From Pseudomonadota bacterium (GTDB lineage: Bacteria; Pseudomonadota; Alphaproteobacteria; Rhizobiales; Rhizobiaceae): 64,000 nt of DNA. Shown piece by piece: positions 33,414 through 42,646 of the stretch (position 1 is its first letter; every line of letters starts with the position of its first letter). The DNA lies in contig JAEWLS010000002.1 in NCBI GenBank assembly GCA_023457435.1, forward strand, positions 124,001-188,000, given 5' to 3'. The translations under genes and the position numbers were made by a program. The notes under the pieces were generated by a model, which was given only the letters and a program-made list of their open reading frames with translations, did no database searches and was not told the DNA's origin.

Positions 33414-35533
33414 TAGGCTGGCACCGGCGCCGGCCGCCGGCTCCGCCACCAGTGAAAGCCGACCCACAGCAGCCCGAGCGCCCAGCCGGCCTCGTCGGTG
33501 ACCGGCAGCGCGGCAACGAGCAGCGTGCCTGCGGCGAACGCGGCGACGCGCTCCCATGCTGCGAGCCTGGCGAACAGGAAGCCGACGAACGCCGCGCCCC
33601 ACAGCGCCACCGCCAGGCAGGTCTTCAGCACGACGTAGACGACCTCGACCGGATAGCCGACCGCTTCGGCCATGGCCCCGCCGTCCTGCAGCATCAGCGA
33701 CGGGGTGTAGACCGCGATGAACGGAATCACGAAGCCAGCCGTCGCCAGCTTCACCGCCTGTATCGAAATCTTCAGCCCCGAGGTCTTGGCCATCGGTGCC
33801 GCGGCGAAGCAGGCAAGCGCTACCGGCGGCGTCAGGTCCGCCATGATGCCGAAGTAGAACACGAACATGTGGCTGACGATCAGCGGCACGCCGAGATCGA
33901 GCAGCGCCGGGCCGGCAAGCGAGGAGGTGATGATGTAGTTCGGGATCGTCGGGATGCCCATGCCGAGGATCAGGCATGTGATCATCGTCAGCACCAGCGA
34001 CAGGAACAGGGAGTCCTCGCCGACCCGCAGGATGAAGCCGATGAAGGTCGACGCGATGCCGGTCAGCGTCAGCGTGCCGATGACGACGCCGACGATGGCG
34101 CAGGCGATACCGACCGGCAGCGCGTTCTTGGCGCCCTCGGCGAGCGAGTCCCGGCAGATGGCCAGAGCCTCGCGCCCGCCCTTCATAAACACGCAGCCGG
34201 CGACGAGAACGCCGATCACCAGGAGCAGGATGTTGACGCCGTACTTCAGGAACGCGGCGCTGGCCAGACCGAGCGCCAGCCAGAACACGATGCGGAAGGC
34301 AAGCGGGCCGGCCGCTGCGGCGAGGGGCATGCCGAGGATGAGCACCACGACCAGCGCCAGCCCCATCGTCCCGGCGAAGATCGGCGTGTAGCCGGCAAAT
34401 AGCAGGTAGATAAGCATGGCGAGCGGCAGCACCAGCGGCCAGTGTTCGCGCACCGCTGCCCAGGGGTTCGGCAGGCTGGCTTTGTCCATGCCGCCGAGCC
34501 CGGCCTTGCCGGCTTCGAGATGCACCGTCCAGAAGCAGACGCCGAAATAGAGCAGCGCCGGGATGATCGCGGCCTGCACGATCGCCGCGTAAGGCACGTT
34601 CAGCGTCTCGGCCATGATGAAGGCCACCGCGCCCATGACCGGCGGCATGATCTGCCCGCCCATCGACGAGGTCGCCTCGACGCCGCCGGCGAAGGCGGAG
34701 CGGAACCCGAACCGCTTCATCAGCGGTATCGTGAACTGGCCCGATGCCACGACGTTGGCGACGCCGGAGCCGGAAATCGTGCCCATCAGCGCCGAGGACA
34801 TGACGCAGACCTGCGCCGGACCGCCGCGCCATGAGCCGACGAGCCCGAGCGCGAAGTCGTTGAACAGCGCGATCATTCCGGCGCGCTCGAGGAAGGCGGC
34901 GAAGACGACGAAGATGAAGATGTAGGCGGCCGACACGTAGACCGGCGTGCCGTAGATGCCTTCGGTGCCGAACGCGAAATGCTCGATGATCTGGGCGAAG
35001 TCGTACCCGCGGTGGATGAACGGGGGCGGCAGGTAGTTGCCGAAGAAGCAGTAGGCGAGGAAGATCCCCGCCACGATCGCCAGCGGCAGGCCCATCAGCC
35101 GGCGCGCCGCCTCGAAGGTGATCACGATGAGGATCGTGCCGACGGCAAGGTCGGCCGGCGTATGGAAACCGGCGCGACGGATCAGGTCGACATAGAACAC
35201 CCAGTTGTACAGTCCGGTGCCGAAGCCGGCGAGCGCCAGCAGCCAGAACCATGCCTTGCCGGCGGTCGTCTTGGCCCTGAGGTTGGCGATCAGAACGAAG
35301 CCGAGCAGCAGCAGGAAGCCGACATGCATCGCCCGCACCACCTGGCTGGCGAGCGTCCCGTAGGCGGCCGTCCACAGCTGGAACAGCGAGAACGCCACCG
35401 CGATCCAGAAGGCGATGCGTCCCGCGAGCCCTTCGCCGAAACCCGGCGGCAGGCCTTCGGTATGCTCGCCGGGCGGAGCCGGTTCCTGGGCGGAGGGAGG
35501 TGCAAGAATCTCGGCTGCGGCGGGGTTGTTCAA
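33413..35533 (-). CDS. TRAP transporter permease, fused 4TM/12TM (DctQM)
   Basis: A 706-aa membrane protein with an N-terminal DctQ-like four-helix part and a DctM-like large permease (PF06808). Signature stretches are CVMSSALMGTISGSGVANVVASGQFTIPLMKR, VEATSSMGGQIMPPVMGA and LGMGIPTIPNYIITSSLAGPALLDLGV. The start is TTG 35533, 4 bp after the brnA stop; no ATG is available before the first helix, and homology starts soon after. It would import a carboxylate delivered by the TAXI protein encoded upstream, with the ion gradient as energy source. Confidence 0.93.
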   Translation of the reverse strand: MNNPAAAEILAPPSAQEPAPPGEHTEGLPPGFGEGLAGRIAFWIAVAFSLFQLWTAAYGTLASQVVRAMHVGFLLLLGFVLIANLRAKTTAGKAWFWLLALAGFGTGLYNWVFYVDLIRRAGFHTPADLAVGTILIVITFEAARRLMGLPLAIVAGIFLAYCFFGNYLPPPFIHRGYDFAQIIEHFAFGTEGIYGTPVYVSAAYIFIFVVFAAFLERAGMIALFNDFALGLVGSWRGGPAQVCVMSSALMGTISGSGVANVVASGQFTIPLMKRFGFRSAFAGGVEATSSMGGQIMPPVMGAVAFIMAETLNVPYAAIVQAAIIPALLYFGVCFWTVHLEAGKAGLGGMDKASLPNPWAAVREHWPLVLPLAMLIYLLFAGYTPIFAGTMGLALVVVLILGMPLAAAAGPLAFRIVFWLALGLASAAFLKYGVNILLLVIGVLVAGCVFMKGGREALAICRDSLAEGAKNALPVGIACAIVGVVIGTLTLTGIASTFIGFILRVGEDSLFLSLVLTMITCLILGMGIPTIPNYIITSSLAGPALLDLGVPLIVSHMFVFYFGIMADLTPPVALACFAAAPMAKTSGLKISIQAVKLATAGFVIPFIAVYTPSLMLQDGGAMAEAVGYPVEVVYVVLKTCLAVALWGAAFVGFLFARLAAWERVAAFAAGTLLVAALPVTDEAGWALGLLWVGFHWWRSRRPAPVPA

Positions 35534-35537
35534 AGCG

Positions 35538-35831
35538 CTACTCCGGCTGCGCCTTGCGCAGCGCCTCGTTGATGCGGCCTTGCCAGCCTGGCCCGGTGGC
35601 CTTGAACTTTTCCAGCACGTCGGGGTCCAGCCGCAGCGACACGTGCTTCTTGGTCGGCGTCGCCATGGGCGGCCGCCCGCGAGCCCGCTTTATGCTCTCG
35701 GCAAGATCCGGAAACACCTCGGCAAACGGCTTCGCAGCGGCGAGCTGCTTCTTCGTAAGCCGCGGATTGTCCGATACCTCGTCCCAGTCGGCTTTCGTGT
35801 ACCCCCGGCCGGGTCGGAACTTCGCTGGCAT
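35538..35831 (-). CDS. brnA: BrnA antitoxin
   Basis: A 97-aa antitoxin. The C-terminal half carries the BrnA ribbon-helix-helix signature (KKHVSLRLDPDVLEKFKATGPGWQGRINEALRK). The N-terminal region (DNPRLTKKQLAAAKPFAEVFPDL) neutralises the toxin in characterised members. ATG 35831 overlaps the toxin stop (TGATG). It remains intact although its partner toxin has an in-frame stop. It sits 4 bp before the TRAP permease start, inside the TAXI-TRAP operon. Confidence 0.92.
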   Translation of the reverse strand: MPAKFRPGRGYTKADWDEVSDNPRLTKKQLAAAKPFAEVFPDLAESIKRARGRPPMATPTKKHVSLRLDPDVLEKFKATGPGWQGRINEALRKAQPE

Positions 35832-36076
35832 CAGATGAGGCTCCTTTCATCCTTGCGAGCAGGGCGCATCGAGATCACCGCGATTGCCTAAGAGCCCAGT
35901 AGCGCGAAGATGACGACCACCATTCTCCCCGCTGCTGGGCCGATCGCCTGGAAGCGACCCGATTTTGCCGGCACGATCAGCGCATCGTCGAAAAAGCCGA
36001 TCGTGAGATCGGCGAAATCGAATCCGTGCTTCTCGATATTGGCCAGCCGCTTGCGCTCGTCCCACTCGATGCGCAT
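35831..36076 (-). pseudogene. brnT: BrnT toxin, interrupted by an amber codon
   Basis: The frame from ATG 36076 reads MRIEWDERKRLANIEKHGFD and continues as a BrnT RNase to ...VVVIFALLGS, then meets TAG at 35890-35888 (codon 63). Read past it, the same frame gives AIAVISMRPARKDERSLI and a TGA overlapping the brnA ATG, exactly the expected BrnT end (81 codons in all). Homologs have an acidic residue at this point, so one G-to-T change (GAG to TAG) explains it. The truncated product lacks the conserved C-terminal ISxRPAR helix and is probably inactive. Confidence 0.88.
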
Positions 36077-36137
36077 GAATTAATGTAGCACAAAAATAGC
36101 GGAACGAGCGGCCGCAGGCAAGCCTTTGCCGATCAGC

Positions 36138-37097
36138 CTACTTCAGGATGCCGGCTTCCTTGTAGTACCGCTCCGCGCCGGGATGCAGCGGGATCGGCAT
36201 GCCGTCGAGCGCCTTGGCCGGATCGATCGCCTTCGCCGCTGCGTGCGACGCCACCATCTTCGGCAGGTTCTCGAACATCAGCTTGGTCATCTGGTAGACG
36301 ACCTCTTCCGGCACGCCTTCGTGCGTGATGAGGAAGTTGCCGACCGCCGCTGTCTCGACCGCTTCGGCCTGGCCTTCATAGGTGTTTGCCGGGATGGTCA
36401 CCGCGATGTAGGGCGAGCCGATCTTGGCGACTTCCGAACCGGGCACGGCAACGACGTTGATCTTCAGCGAGGTCGCGAGGTCGCGGATCGAGGCGACGCC
36501 GAGGCCGGCGGACTGCAGCGTGGCGTCGAGCTGGCGGTTCTTGATCAGTTCGACGGATTCGGCGAAGGGCAGGTACTCGACCTTGCCGAGATCCTGGTAG
36601 CTCATGCCCGCCGCCTTGAAGATCGCGCGCGCGTTGAGCTCGGTGCCTGACGCGGGGGCGCCGACCGACAGGCTCTTGCCCTTCAGGTCGGCCAGTGTCT
36701 TCACGCCGGAATCGGCGCTGGCCACGATCTGGATGTAGTTCGGATAGATCGCGGCGACGCCGCGCAGCTTGTCGAGCTTGCCGGGGAAGCCCGCCTCGGT
36801 ATTGCCTTCCCATGCCATCTGCACGGAATCGCCGAGCGAGAAGGCGATCTCGCCCTTGCCCTGCTGCAGCAGGTTCAGATTCTCGACGGACGCCTTGGTC
36901 GCCTGCACCTGGGTCCGCGACCCGGAGATGCCGCCGGCATAGATCTCGGAAAGCGCCACGCCGAGCGGATAGTACACACCGGAGGTGCCGCCGGTGAGCA
37001 CGTTGATGAACTGTTGTGAGCTGGCGGGAACGGAGAACGAAGCGAGCGCCAGCGAGATGGCGGCTGCCGCGGCGGCGCGGCGGGTCGAAGATGTCAT
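36138..37097 (-). CDS. TAXI-family TRAP solute-binding protein
   Basis: A 319-aa periplasmic protein with a signal (residues 1-26, SLALASFSVPASSQ) followed by the TAXI hallmark FINVLTGGTSGVYYPLGVAL. Further family blocks are QVQATKASVENLNLLQQGKGEIAFSLGDS, LKGKSLSVGAPASGTELNA and LPFAESVELIKN. GGGAGG sits 6 nt before ATG 37097. It is the first gene of the operon TAXI - brnT - brnA - TRAP permease - DUF1850. TAXI systems import small carboxylates such as glutamate or 2-oxoglutarate; the ligand here is unknown. Confidence 0.94.
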   Translation of the reverse strand: MTSSTRRAAAAAAISLALASFSVPASSQQFINVLTGGTSGVYYPLGVALSEIYAGGISGSRTQVQATKASVENLNLLQQGKGEIAFSLGDSVQMAWEGNTEAGFPGKLDKLRGVAAIYPNYIQIVASADSGVKTLADLKGKSLSVGAPASGTELNARAIFKAAGMSYQDLGKVEYLPFAESVELIKNRQLDATLQSAGLGVASIRDLATSLKINVVAVPGSEVAKIGSPYIAVTIPANTYEGQAEAVETAAVGNFLITHEGVPEEVVYQMTKLMFENLPKMVASHAAAKAIDPAKALDGMPIPLHPGAERYYKEAGILK

Positions 37098-37251
37098 GAG
37101 ATCCTCCCAGATCGGTCGCAGAATGCGGCCGCAGTTTAGAGAGGTTCGGACGATTGCCAACCCTTGATATCGTTCATCGGCTCCGGGGCTGCACTGCGCG
37201 ATCGGCGCGCGACCGTACGGAGAAACGATCGCGCGCCTGCCCGCGCCCGGT

Positions 37252-38418
37252 CTATTCGACCGCGCCGGTTGCCTGTGAATCGGCCGGAGAAATCTTGAGG
37301 ATCTCGCCGTTCGACTCGTCGGTCGCGACGTAGATAGCGCCGTCCGGCCCTTGGGCAACGTCGCGGATGCGCAGGCCAAGCGGCTCGAGGAGACGCTCTT
37401 CGGCCACCACCGTGTCACCGTTGAGTTCGAGCCGCACGAGCGCTGTCGAGGCAAGTCCGCCGACGAAGAGGTTGCCCTTCCAGGCGGCGAATGCGTCGCC
37501 GTCGTAGAAGATCATGCCGGACGGCGCGATCACAGGTGTCCAGGAATGGATTGCGTCGACGGTGCCTTCCTTCTGCTTGACGCTGCCCTCGATGGGGCTG
37601 CCGGAATAGTCGATGCCGAGCGTCACCGCCGGCCAGCCGTAGTTGGCGCCCGGCTCGATGATGTTCAGCTCGTCGCCGCCGCGCGGCCCGTGCTCGATCT
37701 CCCAGAGCTTTCCGCTCTCGGGATGCATCGCCGCGGCCTGCACGTTGCGCACCCCTAGCGCATAGATCTCCGGTTTGGCGTCGCCCTGGCCGACGAACGG
37801 ATTGTCGTCGGGGACCGAGCCGTCGGGATTGATGCGCACGATCTTGCCGAGATGCGAGGTGAGCTCCTGCGCCTGGCCGCGGAACTCGGCGTCCGACCGC
37901 TCGCCGAGCGTCACGAACAGGTGCCCCTGGCCGTCGAATACGAGACGCGAGCCGAAGTGCTTGGTGCTCTCTTCCTTGGGCATCTGCTGGAAGATGACCT
38001 CGACGTTCTCGAGCGCCGTCATGTCCGCGCTGAGCTTGCCGCGTGCAACCGCAGTGCCGTTGCCGCCTTCGCCGCGCTCGGCGTAGCTGACATAGACCAT
38101 GCGATTCTGCTCGAAGTCCGGATCGAGCGTCACGTCGAGCAGGCCGCCCTGGCCGCGCGTGTCGACCTCCGGGACGCCTGAAATCGGCTCGCCGACTTTG
38201 CCGTCGGCGCCGACATGGCGCAGATTTCCCTGCTTCTCGGTCACCAGAAGCCCGCCGCCGGGCAGGAACGCTATGGCCCACGGTTTGGAGATGCCGTCCG
38301 CGAAAGTCTCGACGCGGATCGCGCCGCTCTTCGTCTCGAAGGTCTCGTCGACGGCGTAGGCAGGCAGCGCCGTGGCGAGCGCCAGCGGCGCGGCGGCGAG
38401 AATGAGTGCGTATCGCAT
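37252..38418 (-). CDS. Periplasmic PQQ-dependent sugar dehydrogenase (YliI-like)
   Basis: A 388-aa six-bladed beta-propeller of the glucose/sorbosone dehydrogenase family (PF07995). A signal peptide ends near ALPAYA. Marks are SKPWAIAFLPGGGLLVTEKQG, the catalytic-His region TRGQGGLLDVTLDPDF, HFGSRLVFDGQGHLFVTLGER, WEIEHGPRGGDELNI and DGAIYVATDES. It oxidises aldoses using PQQ and calcium. I start at ATG 38418, where the signal begins. No PQQ synthesis genes are in the window. Confidence 0.92.
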   Translation of the reverse strand: MRYALILAAAPLALATALPAYAVDETFETKSGAIRVETFADGISKPWAIAFLPGGGLLVTEKQGNLRHVGADGKVGEPISGVPEVDTRGQGGLLDVTLDPDFEQNRMVYVSYAERGEGGNGTAVARGKLSADMTALENVEVIFQQMPKEESTKHFGSRLVFDGQGHLFVTLGERSDAEFRGQAQELTSHLGKIVRINPDGSVPDDNPFVGQGDAKPEIYALGVRNVQAAAMHPESGKLWEIEHGPRGGDELNIIEPGANYGWPAVTLGIDYSGSPIEGSVKQKEGTVDAIHSWTPVIAPSGMIFYDGDAFAAWKGNLFVGGLASTALVRLELNGDTVVAEERLLEPLGLRIRDVAQGPDGAIYVATDESNGEILKISPADSQATGAVE

Positions 38419-38516
38419 CGTGTCATGGCTCCTTGGTCGGAAGTGGCCCCCGCCGCTCCGAACATGGGGAGAAAGTCGCGCGGCGCCAGCCGTTCCCGGC
38501 ATCACGACGCCTCACA

Positions 38517-40145
38517 TCATTTTGACGACGATGTATGCGCGCGCTTGAAGCGCACCAGCGGCGGCTTCACGCCCTGCGCGATGAGGACCCGCCGCATCGC
38601 CGGTGTGGCGCCGGCCACGATGAAGCGCACGCCCTTGCGGTGTGCCTTGTGCGCCGCGATCTCGATGACGTTCGCCGCGGTCGCGTCGAGGAAGGGTACG
38701 CCGGAGCAGTCGAGGACGATCGTCTTGTGGCCGTCGCCGATGCTGTCGAGCACCCCGGCGACGGTCGAGGCCGCGCCGAAGAAGAAGGCCCCCGACACGC
38801 GGTAGGTCAGGGTGTCGCCGCGCTCCACGTCGTCGGTCCGTGTCGGCGAAAGCTCGAGCGCCTTGGCCATCCTTGCGATAAACAGCAGCGCCGCAAGCGC
38901 GAACCCGACGACGATGCCGGTCAGCAGGTCCCTGAAGATGACCAGCAGGAAGGTGACGGCGAGCACCAAAGCCTCGCCGCGCGACGACCGGATGAGCCCG
39001 GCGATCGCCGCCTTCTCCGCCATGTTCCACGCCACCACCGCCAGCATGCCGGCAAGTGCGGCCAGCGGCACGTAGCTTGCCAGCGGCGCGGCAAGCAACA
39101 TGAAGCCCAGGAGGAACGCGGAGTGCAGGATTCCGGATACGGGTCCGTGTGCGCCGGAGCGCACATTGGTGGCGGTGCGCGCGATCGTGCCGGTCACCGG
39201 CGTCCCGCCGAACAGCGCCGACCCCATGTTGGCGACGCCCTGCGCGACCAGCTCGGCATTCGAGCGATGGCGCCGCCCGCTCATGCCGTCGGCGACCACG
39301 GCCGACAGCAGCGACTCGATCGCGCCGAGCAGCGCGAAGGCCAGCGCGTCCGGCAGCACCGCCTGCACCTTGCCCAGCGACAGGTCGGGCAGCTGCGGCA
39401 TCGGCAGGGTTGAGGGTATGCCGCCGAACCGTGTGCCGATCGTCTCCACCGGCAGCGAAAGCGCCCAGGCGGCGAACGACGCCGCGACGATGGCGATCAG
39501 CATCCCGGGCCAGGTCGGCCGGTAGCGCCGCTGCACCAGCACGATGCCGACGGTGAGCGCCGCGAGCGCCGTCGCCGGCAGGCTGATCGTCGGCAGCGCG
39601 CTGCCAAGCGCCATCAGCTTCGGGATCAGTTCGCCCGGTTCCGTCCCGGTCAGCGTCAATCCCAGCAGGTCGTGCAGCTGGCTGGCGAAGATGATGACCG
39701 CTATGCCGGCGGTGAAGCCGACCGTCACCGGGTAGGGGATGAAGCGGATGTAGCTGCCGAGCCGCGCAAACCCAACCAGGAGCAGTATCAGGCCCGAGAG
39801 GAAGGTCGCCAGCAGCATGCCCTCGACGCCGTGCCGCGCCACGGTGGCGGCGACCAGCACGATGAAGGCGCCCGCCGGCCCGCCGATCTGGAACCTGCTG
39901 CCGCCGAGTGCGGAGACGAGGAAGCCGCCGACGATCGCTGCGTAGAGTCCGCGCTCCGGGGTCACGCCAGACGCGATGGCAATGCCCATCGAGAGCGGCA
40001 ACGCCACGATCGCGACCGTCAGGCCGGCGATGGCGTCGGTCGCGAGCTGCCGCGATCCGTACCCCTCCCGCAGAGTGGTGACGAGCTTCGGGGTGAACTG
40101 GCTTGTGGCCAGCGTGCCCATGCCTGCAATCCCGCCCGTACTCAT
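38517..40145 (-). CDS. SulP-family anion transporter with STAS domain
   Basis: A 542-aa transporter with about twelve to fourteen hydrophobic segments (residues about 25-420) and a cytosolic STAS domain (about 435-540; KTIVLDCSGVPFLDATAANVIEIAAH). SulP landmarks are the N-terminal DAIAGLTVAIVALPLSMGIAIASGVTPERGLYAAIVGG, FVLVAATVARHG and the NMGSALFGGTPVTGTIARTATN block. It carries sulfate, bicarbonate or dicarboxylates; the sequence does not decide which. It lies 12 bp after a small membrane protein gene, so the two form a unit. Confidence 0.92.
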   Translation of the reverse strand: MSTGGIAGMGTLATSQFTPKLVTTLREGYGSRQLATDAIAGLTVAIVALPLSMGIAIASGVTPERGLYAAIVGGFLVSALGGSRFQIGGPAGAFIVLVAATVARHGVEGMLLATFLSGLILLLVGFARLGSYIRFIPYPVTVGFTAGIAVIIFASQLHDLLGLTLTGTEPGELIPKLMALGSALPTISLPATALAALTVGIVLVQRRYRPTWPGMLIAIVAASFAAWALSLPVETIGTRFGGIPSTLPMPQLPDLSLGKVQAVLPDALAFALLGAIESLLSAVVADGMSGRRHRSNAELVAQGVANMGSALFGGTPVTGTIARTATNVRSGAHGPVSGILHSAFLLGFMLLAAPLASYVPLAALAGMLAVVAWNMAEKAAIAGLIRSSRGEALVLAVTFLLVIFRDLLTGIVVGFALAALLFIARMAKALELSPTRTDDVERGDTLTYRVSGAFFFGAASTVAGVLDSIGDGHKTIVLDCSGVPFLDATAANVIEIAAHKAHRKGVRFIVAGATPAMRRVLIAQGVKPPLVRFKRAHTSSSK

Positions 40146-40157
40146 GATTGCGGGAGA

Positions 40158-40496
40158 TTATCGCGGCGAAATGTAGGGCGCCAGAGTGATCAGTGTCACA
40201 GCCAGGATCGCAATGGCGATTCCCGCGCCCTCGATCGTGCCCACGCGTTCGCCGAACCAGAAGAAGGCGACGAGGTTGACCGCCACGAGCTGGATGACCG
40301 CCGACAGGCTGAGCGCCATCCCCATCCCGAAATCGCGGATCAGCCGCAGCATGATAAGGTTGCCGGCCGTGTAGAGAAGCAGCACGACTGCGAGGCGCCA
40401 GTAGCTCGGCGCGAATGTCCACCATTTGGCAGCGGTGGCGGCTCCGATGAAGATGACGGTCGATGCCGCCAGTTGCCCCATGCCCCAGATGCCCAT
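40158..40496 (-). CDS. Small four-helix DMT/EmrE-like membrane protein
   Basis: A 112-aa protein with four hydrophobic helices, the size and layout of small multidrug-resistance or half-size DMT transporters. The last helices (LSAVIQLVAVNLVAFFWFGERVGTIEGAGIAIAILAV) carry the GERV-x-G pattern common in DMT proteins. The essential Glu14 of EmrE is not obvious in the first helix, so drug efflux is doubtful. It is upstream of and probably co-transcribed with the SulP gene. Confidence 0.75.
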   Translation of the reverse strand: MGIWGMGQLAASTVIFIGAATAAKWWTFAPSYWRLAVVLLLYTAGNLIMLRLIRDFGMGMALSLSAVIQLVAVNLVAFFWFGERVGTIEGAGIAIAILAVTLITLAPYISPR

Positions 40497-40648
40497 TGCC
40501 GACCCCCCGCCAGTAGCCGGCGTGATTGCGCCCGGCGCCGCGGCGGGTCAAGCCGCTGCAGCGCCGTCTGCGGTCGGCATTTCGATAAATGCGCTCTTTA
40601 CCATTTGCCCTAACGCCAATTTAGCGGTTGGTGCTGCATCCCTGCGCC

Positions 40649-42646
40649 ATGCAACTTGGCACAACAATCGCTGGCATTCTGGCTCGCCCGCGGCTCCGCG
40701 CCGGTCGCCTGCGCACGTTCGCGGCGGACCGGTCGGGCAATACGCTCATCGTCGGCGCCCTGGCGCTGCCCGTGGTGCTTGGTGTCGGTGCGCTCACCGT
40801 CGAATATGGCAATGGCCTTTTGACCAAGGTCGAAAACCAGCGCATCGCCGATCTCGCCTCCTACGCGGGAGCCATCGCCTATGCAAAGACGACCTCGCAG
40901 TCGTCGATGACTGTTGCCGCCCGGGCCATCGCCGCGATGAACGGAGTGCCCGCCGCCAACGTCGCCGTCTCGCTCGTCAATTCGCCGAAGACATCCGGCG
41001 CCAAGGCCGTCGGCGTCACGATCCAGACCAGCCAGGCGCTGCTGCTGTCGAAATTCGTGTCCGACCGGGCTCATCTGACCATCAGTTCGGCTGCCTTCGC
41101 CGAGGTCGGCATAGCCAGTACCGTCACGCCGGGCTGCATCCTTGCGCTGTCGGGCACCGGCGGAGTCACGCTCTCCGGCGGCGTCAAGATCCTCGCGCCG
41201 AGCTGCACGGTTTCCTCGAACGCCGGTGTCACTGTGCCGTGCGGCACCGAGATCAGGACGGTGACGCTGAACTACAATTCCGCCGCCGCGCCGTCGCAGC
41301 CGTGCGGAGACATCAAGACCGGCGCCGGGGCCCCCGCGCCGCTGGTCAAGACGGTGACGCCGGATCCGCTTGCAGGCAATGCGGCGATCGCATCCGCCGC
41401 TGCCCGAATCTCCACAGTCAACGCCATGTCCGTGCCGGCCGCGCCGAACGCCGGGCAGAACAAGGACATCGATTTCGGCTGGAACGTCGCGCCGACACAG
41501 AACCAGGCGAGCCAGATAGGCTGCTCGGCGAGCTGGAACGCCGGTGCCAGCAAGTGGACGCTGACCTGCGCCGGGGCGACGGTCAACTTGCGCAACATGA
41601 CCGTTCAGGGCGGCATAAACGTCGACTTCAACCTCACTGGCGCCGCATCGGTGACTTACAACTTCAAGGGCTCGATCTCGAACACCGGCGGGGTCGTCCG
41701 CTTCCCGGGCGGAAACTTCAACATCGCGCAGGGCATCGTCACCGGCGGCGGCACCACGACGAGCTTCGGCGCGGGCACCTTCAAGATCGGCCGCCAGACG
41801 GCGCAGTGCAATTACGCCAACCAGTATTTCTCGATCTGCAACACCTCGACGCTCAGCTTCGACGGTCCGAGCACCTTCGAGCTGCATAGCGGCATCTTCA
41901 ACGGCGCCCAGCTGACGCTGGGCAGCGGCACGACGAATTCCTACAAGATCGGCCCGTCGTCGACCGGCTATTCGTTCAACACCGGCGGCGGTTCGACCAC
42001 CTTGCTCTCGGACGCGGTCGGCAGCGGCAAGCTGTTCCAGGCGAAGGGCAACATACTGAGCGGCGGCGGCTCGTGTCTGAAGCTGCCTTCCACGGCCAAT
42101 GCCGACGTCGACGGCAACATCTCCGCGGCCGGCGCGCTGATCCTCGGAAGCGGCATCTGGACGGTCGACGGCTACTTTGCGCTCGGCGAGGCCGGCGGTG
42201 GCGGCGTGACCTGCGACGGCGCCATGGTCAGCCTCAAGGCCCTGTCGGTGTCGCTCGTGCTTTCCGGTTCGCAGACGCCGGGTTCCGGCAACTGCGCGGG
42301 CCAGGTCCTCTGCGTCGCCAACGGCTACTCCAATATCCTGCTCACCTCTCCGAATACCGGCTCCATGGCAGGGCTCGCGATCATCGGTCCCCAGCCTTCC
42401 GGCAACACCAGCGGGGTGAGCTTCCAGGGCGGTGGCTCGAACGGGCAGATCTCCGGTGCGTTCTACGTGCCGAACGCCCATCTCCAGATCACCGGCGGCG
42501 CCAGCATCGGCGGCGTTACCGGCGGGTGCCTCCAGATCGTCGCGGCGCGCATCACGCTTAGCGGCGGTACGGCTGCCGCTTCGGAATGCGTGGCCACCGG
42601 CGGGAGCGGCGGCGGGTCGGCCAGCAATGTGAGCCTTGTGAGATGA
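40649..42646 (+). CDS. TadG-like protein with Gly/Ser/Thr-rich solenoid-like domain
   Basis: A 665-aa protein. The N-terminal region (FAADRSGNTLIVGALALPVVLGVGALTVEYGNGLL) is the TadE/TadG membrane and processing segment of Flp-pilus biogenesis (PF13400). The rest, about 500 aa, is rich in Gly, Ser, Thr and Asn with regular short hydrophobic strands (GGVVRFPGGNFNIAQGIVTGGG, SFGAGTFKIG, STLSFDGPSTFELHSGIFNG). This suggests a parallel beta-helix, with scattered cysteine pairs. No von Willebrand A domain is seen, unlike typical TadG. ATG 40649 is preferred over TTG 40628. Its stop overlaps the next gene (ATGA). Confidence 0.82.
   Translation: MQLGTTIAGILARPRLRAGRLRTFAADRSGNTLIVGALALPVVLGVGALTVEYGNGLLTKVENQRIADLASYAGAIAYAKTTSQSSMTVAARAIAAMNGVPAANVAVSLVNSPKTSGAKAVGVTIQTSQALLLSKFVSDRAHLTISSAAFAEVGIASTVTPGCILALSGTGGVTLSGGVKILAPSCTVSSNAGVTVPCGTEIRTVTLNYNSAAAPSQPCGDIKTGAGAPAPLVKTVTPDPLAGNAAIASAAARISTVNAMSVPAAPNAGQNKDIDFGWNVAPTQNQASQIGCSASWNAGASKWTLTCAGATVNLRNMTVQGGINVDFNLTGAASVTYNFKGSISNTGGVVRFPGGNFNIAQGIVTGGGTTTSFGAGTFKIGRQTAQCNYANQYFSICNTSTLSFDGPSTFELHSGIFNGAQLTLGSGTTNSYKIGPSSTGYSFNTGGGSTTLLSDAVGSGKLFQAKGNILSGGGSCLKLPSTANADVDGNISAAGALILGSGIWTVDGYFALGEAGGGGVTCDGAMVSLKALSVSLVLSGSQTPGSGNCAGQVLCVANGYSNILLTSPNTGSMAGLAIIGPQPSGNTSGVSFQGGGSNGQISGAFYVPNAHLQITGGASIGGVTGGCLQIVAARITLSGGTAAASECVATGGSGGGSASNVSLVR

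Noticed and set aside
33054..35375. 773-codon minus-strand frame including the DUF1850 sequence
   Set aside because: Only its last 119 codons are a real gene; the rest is an alternative frame of the TRAP permease.
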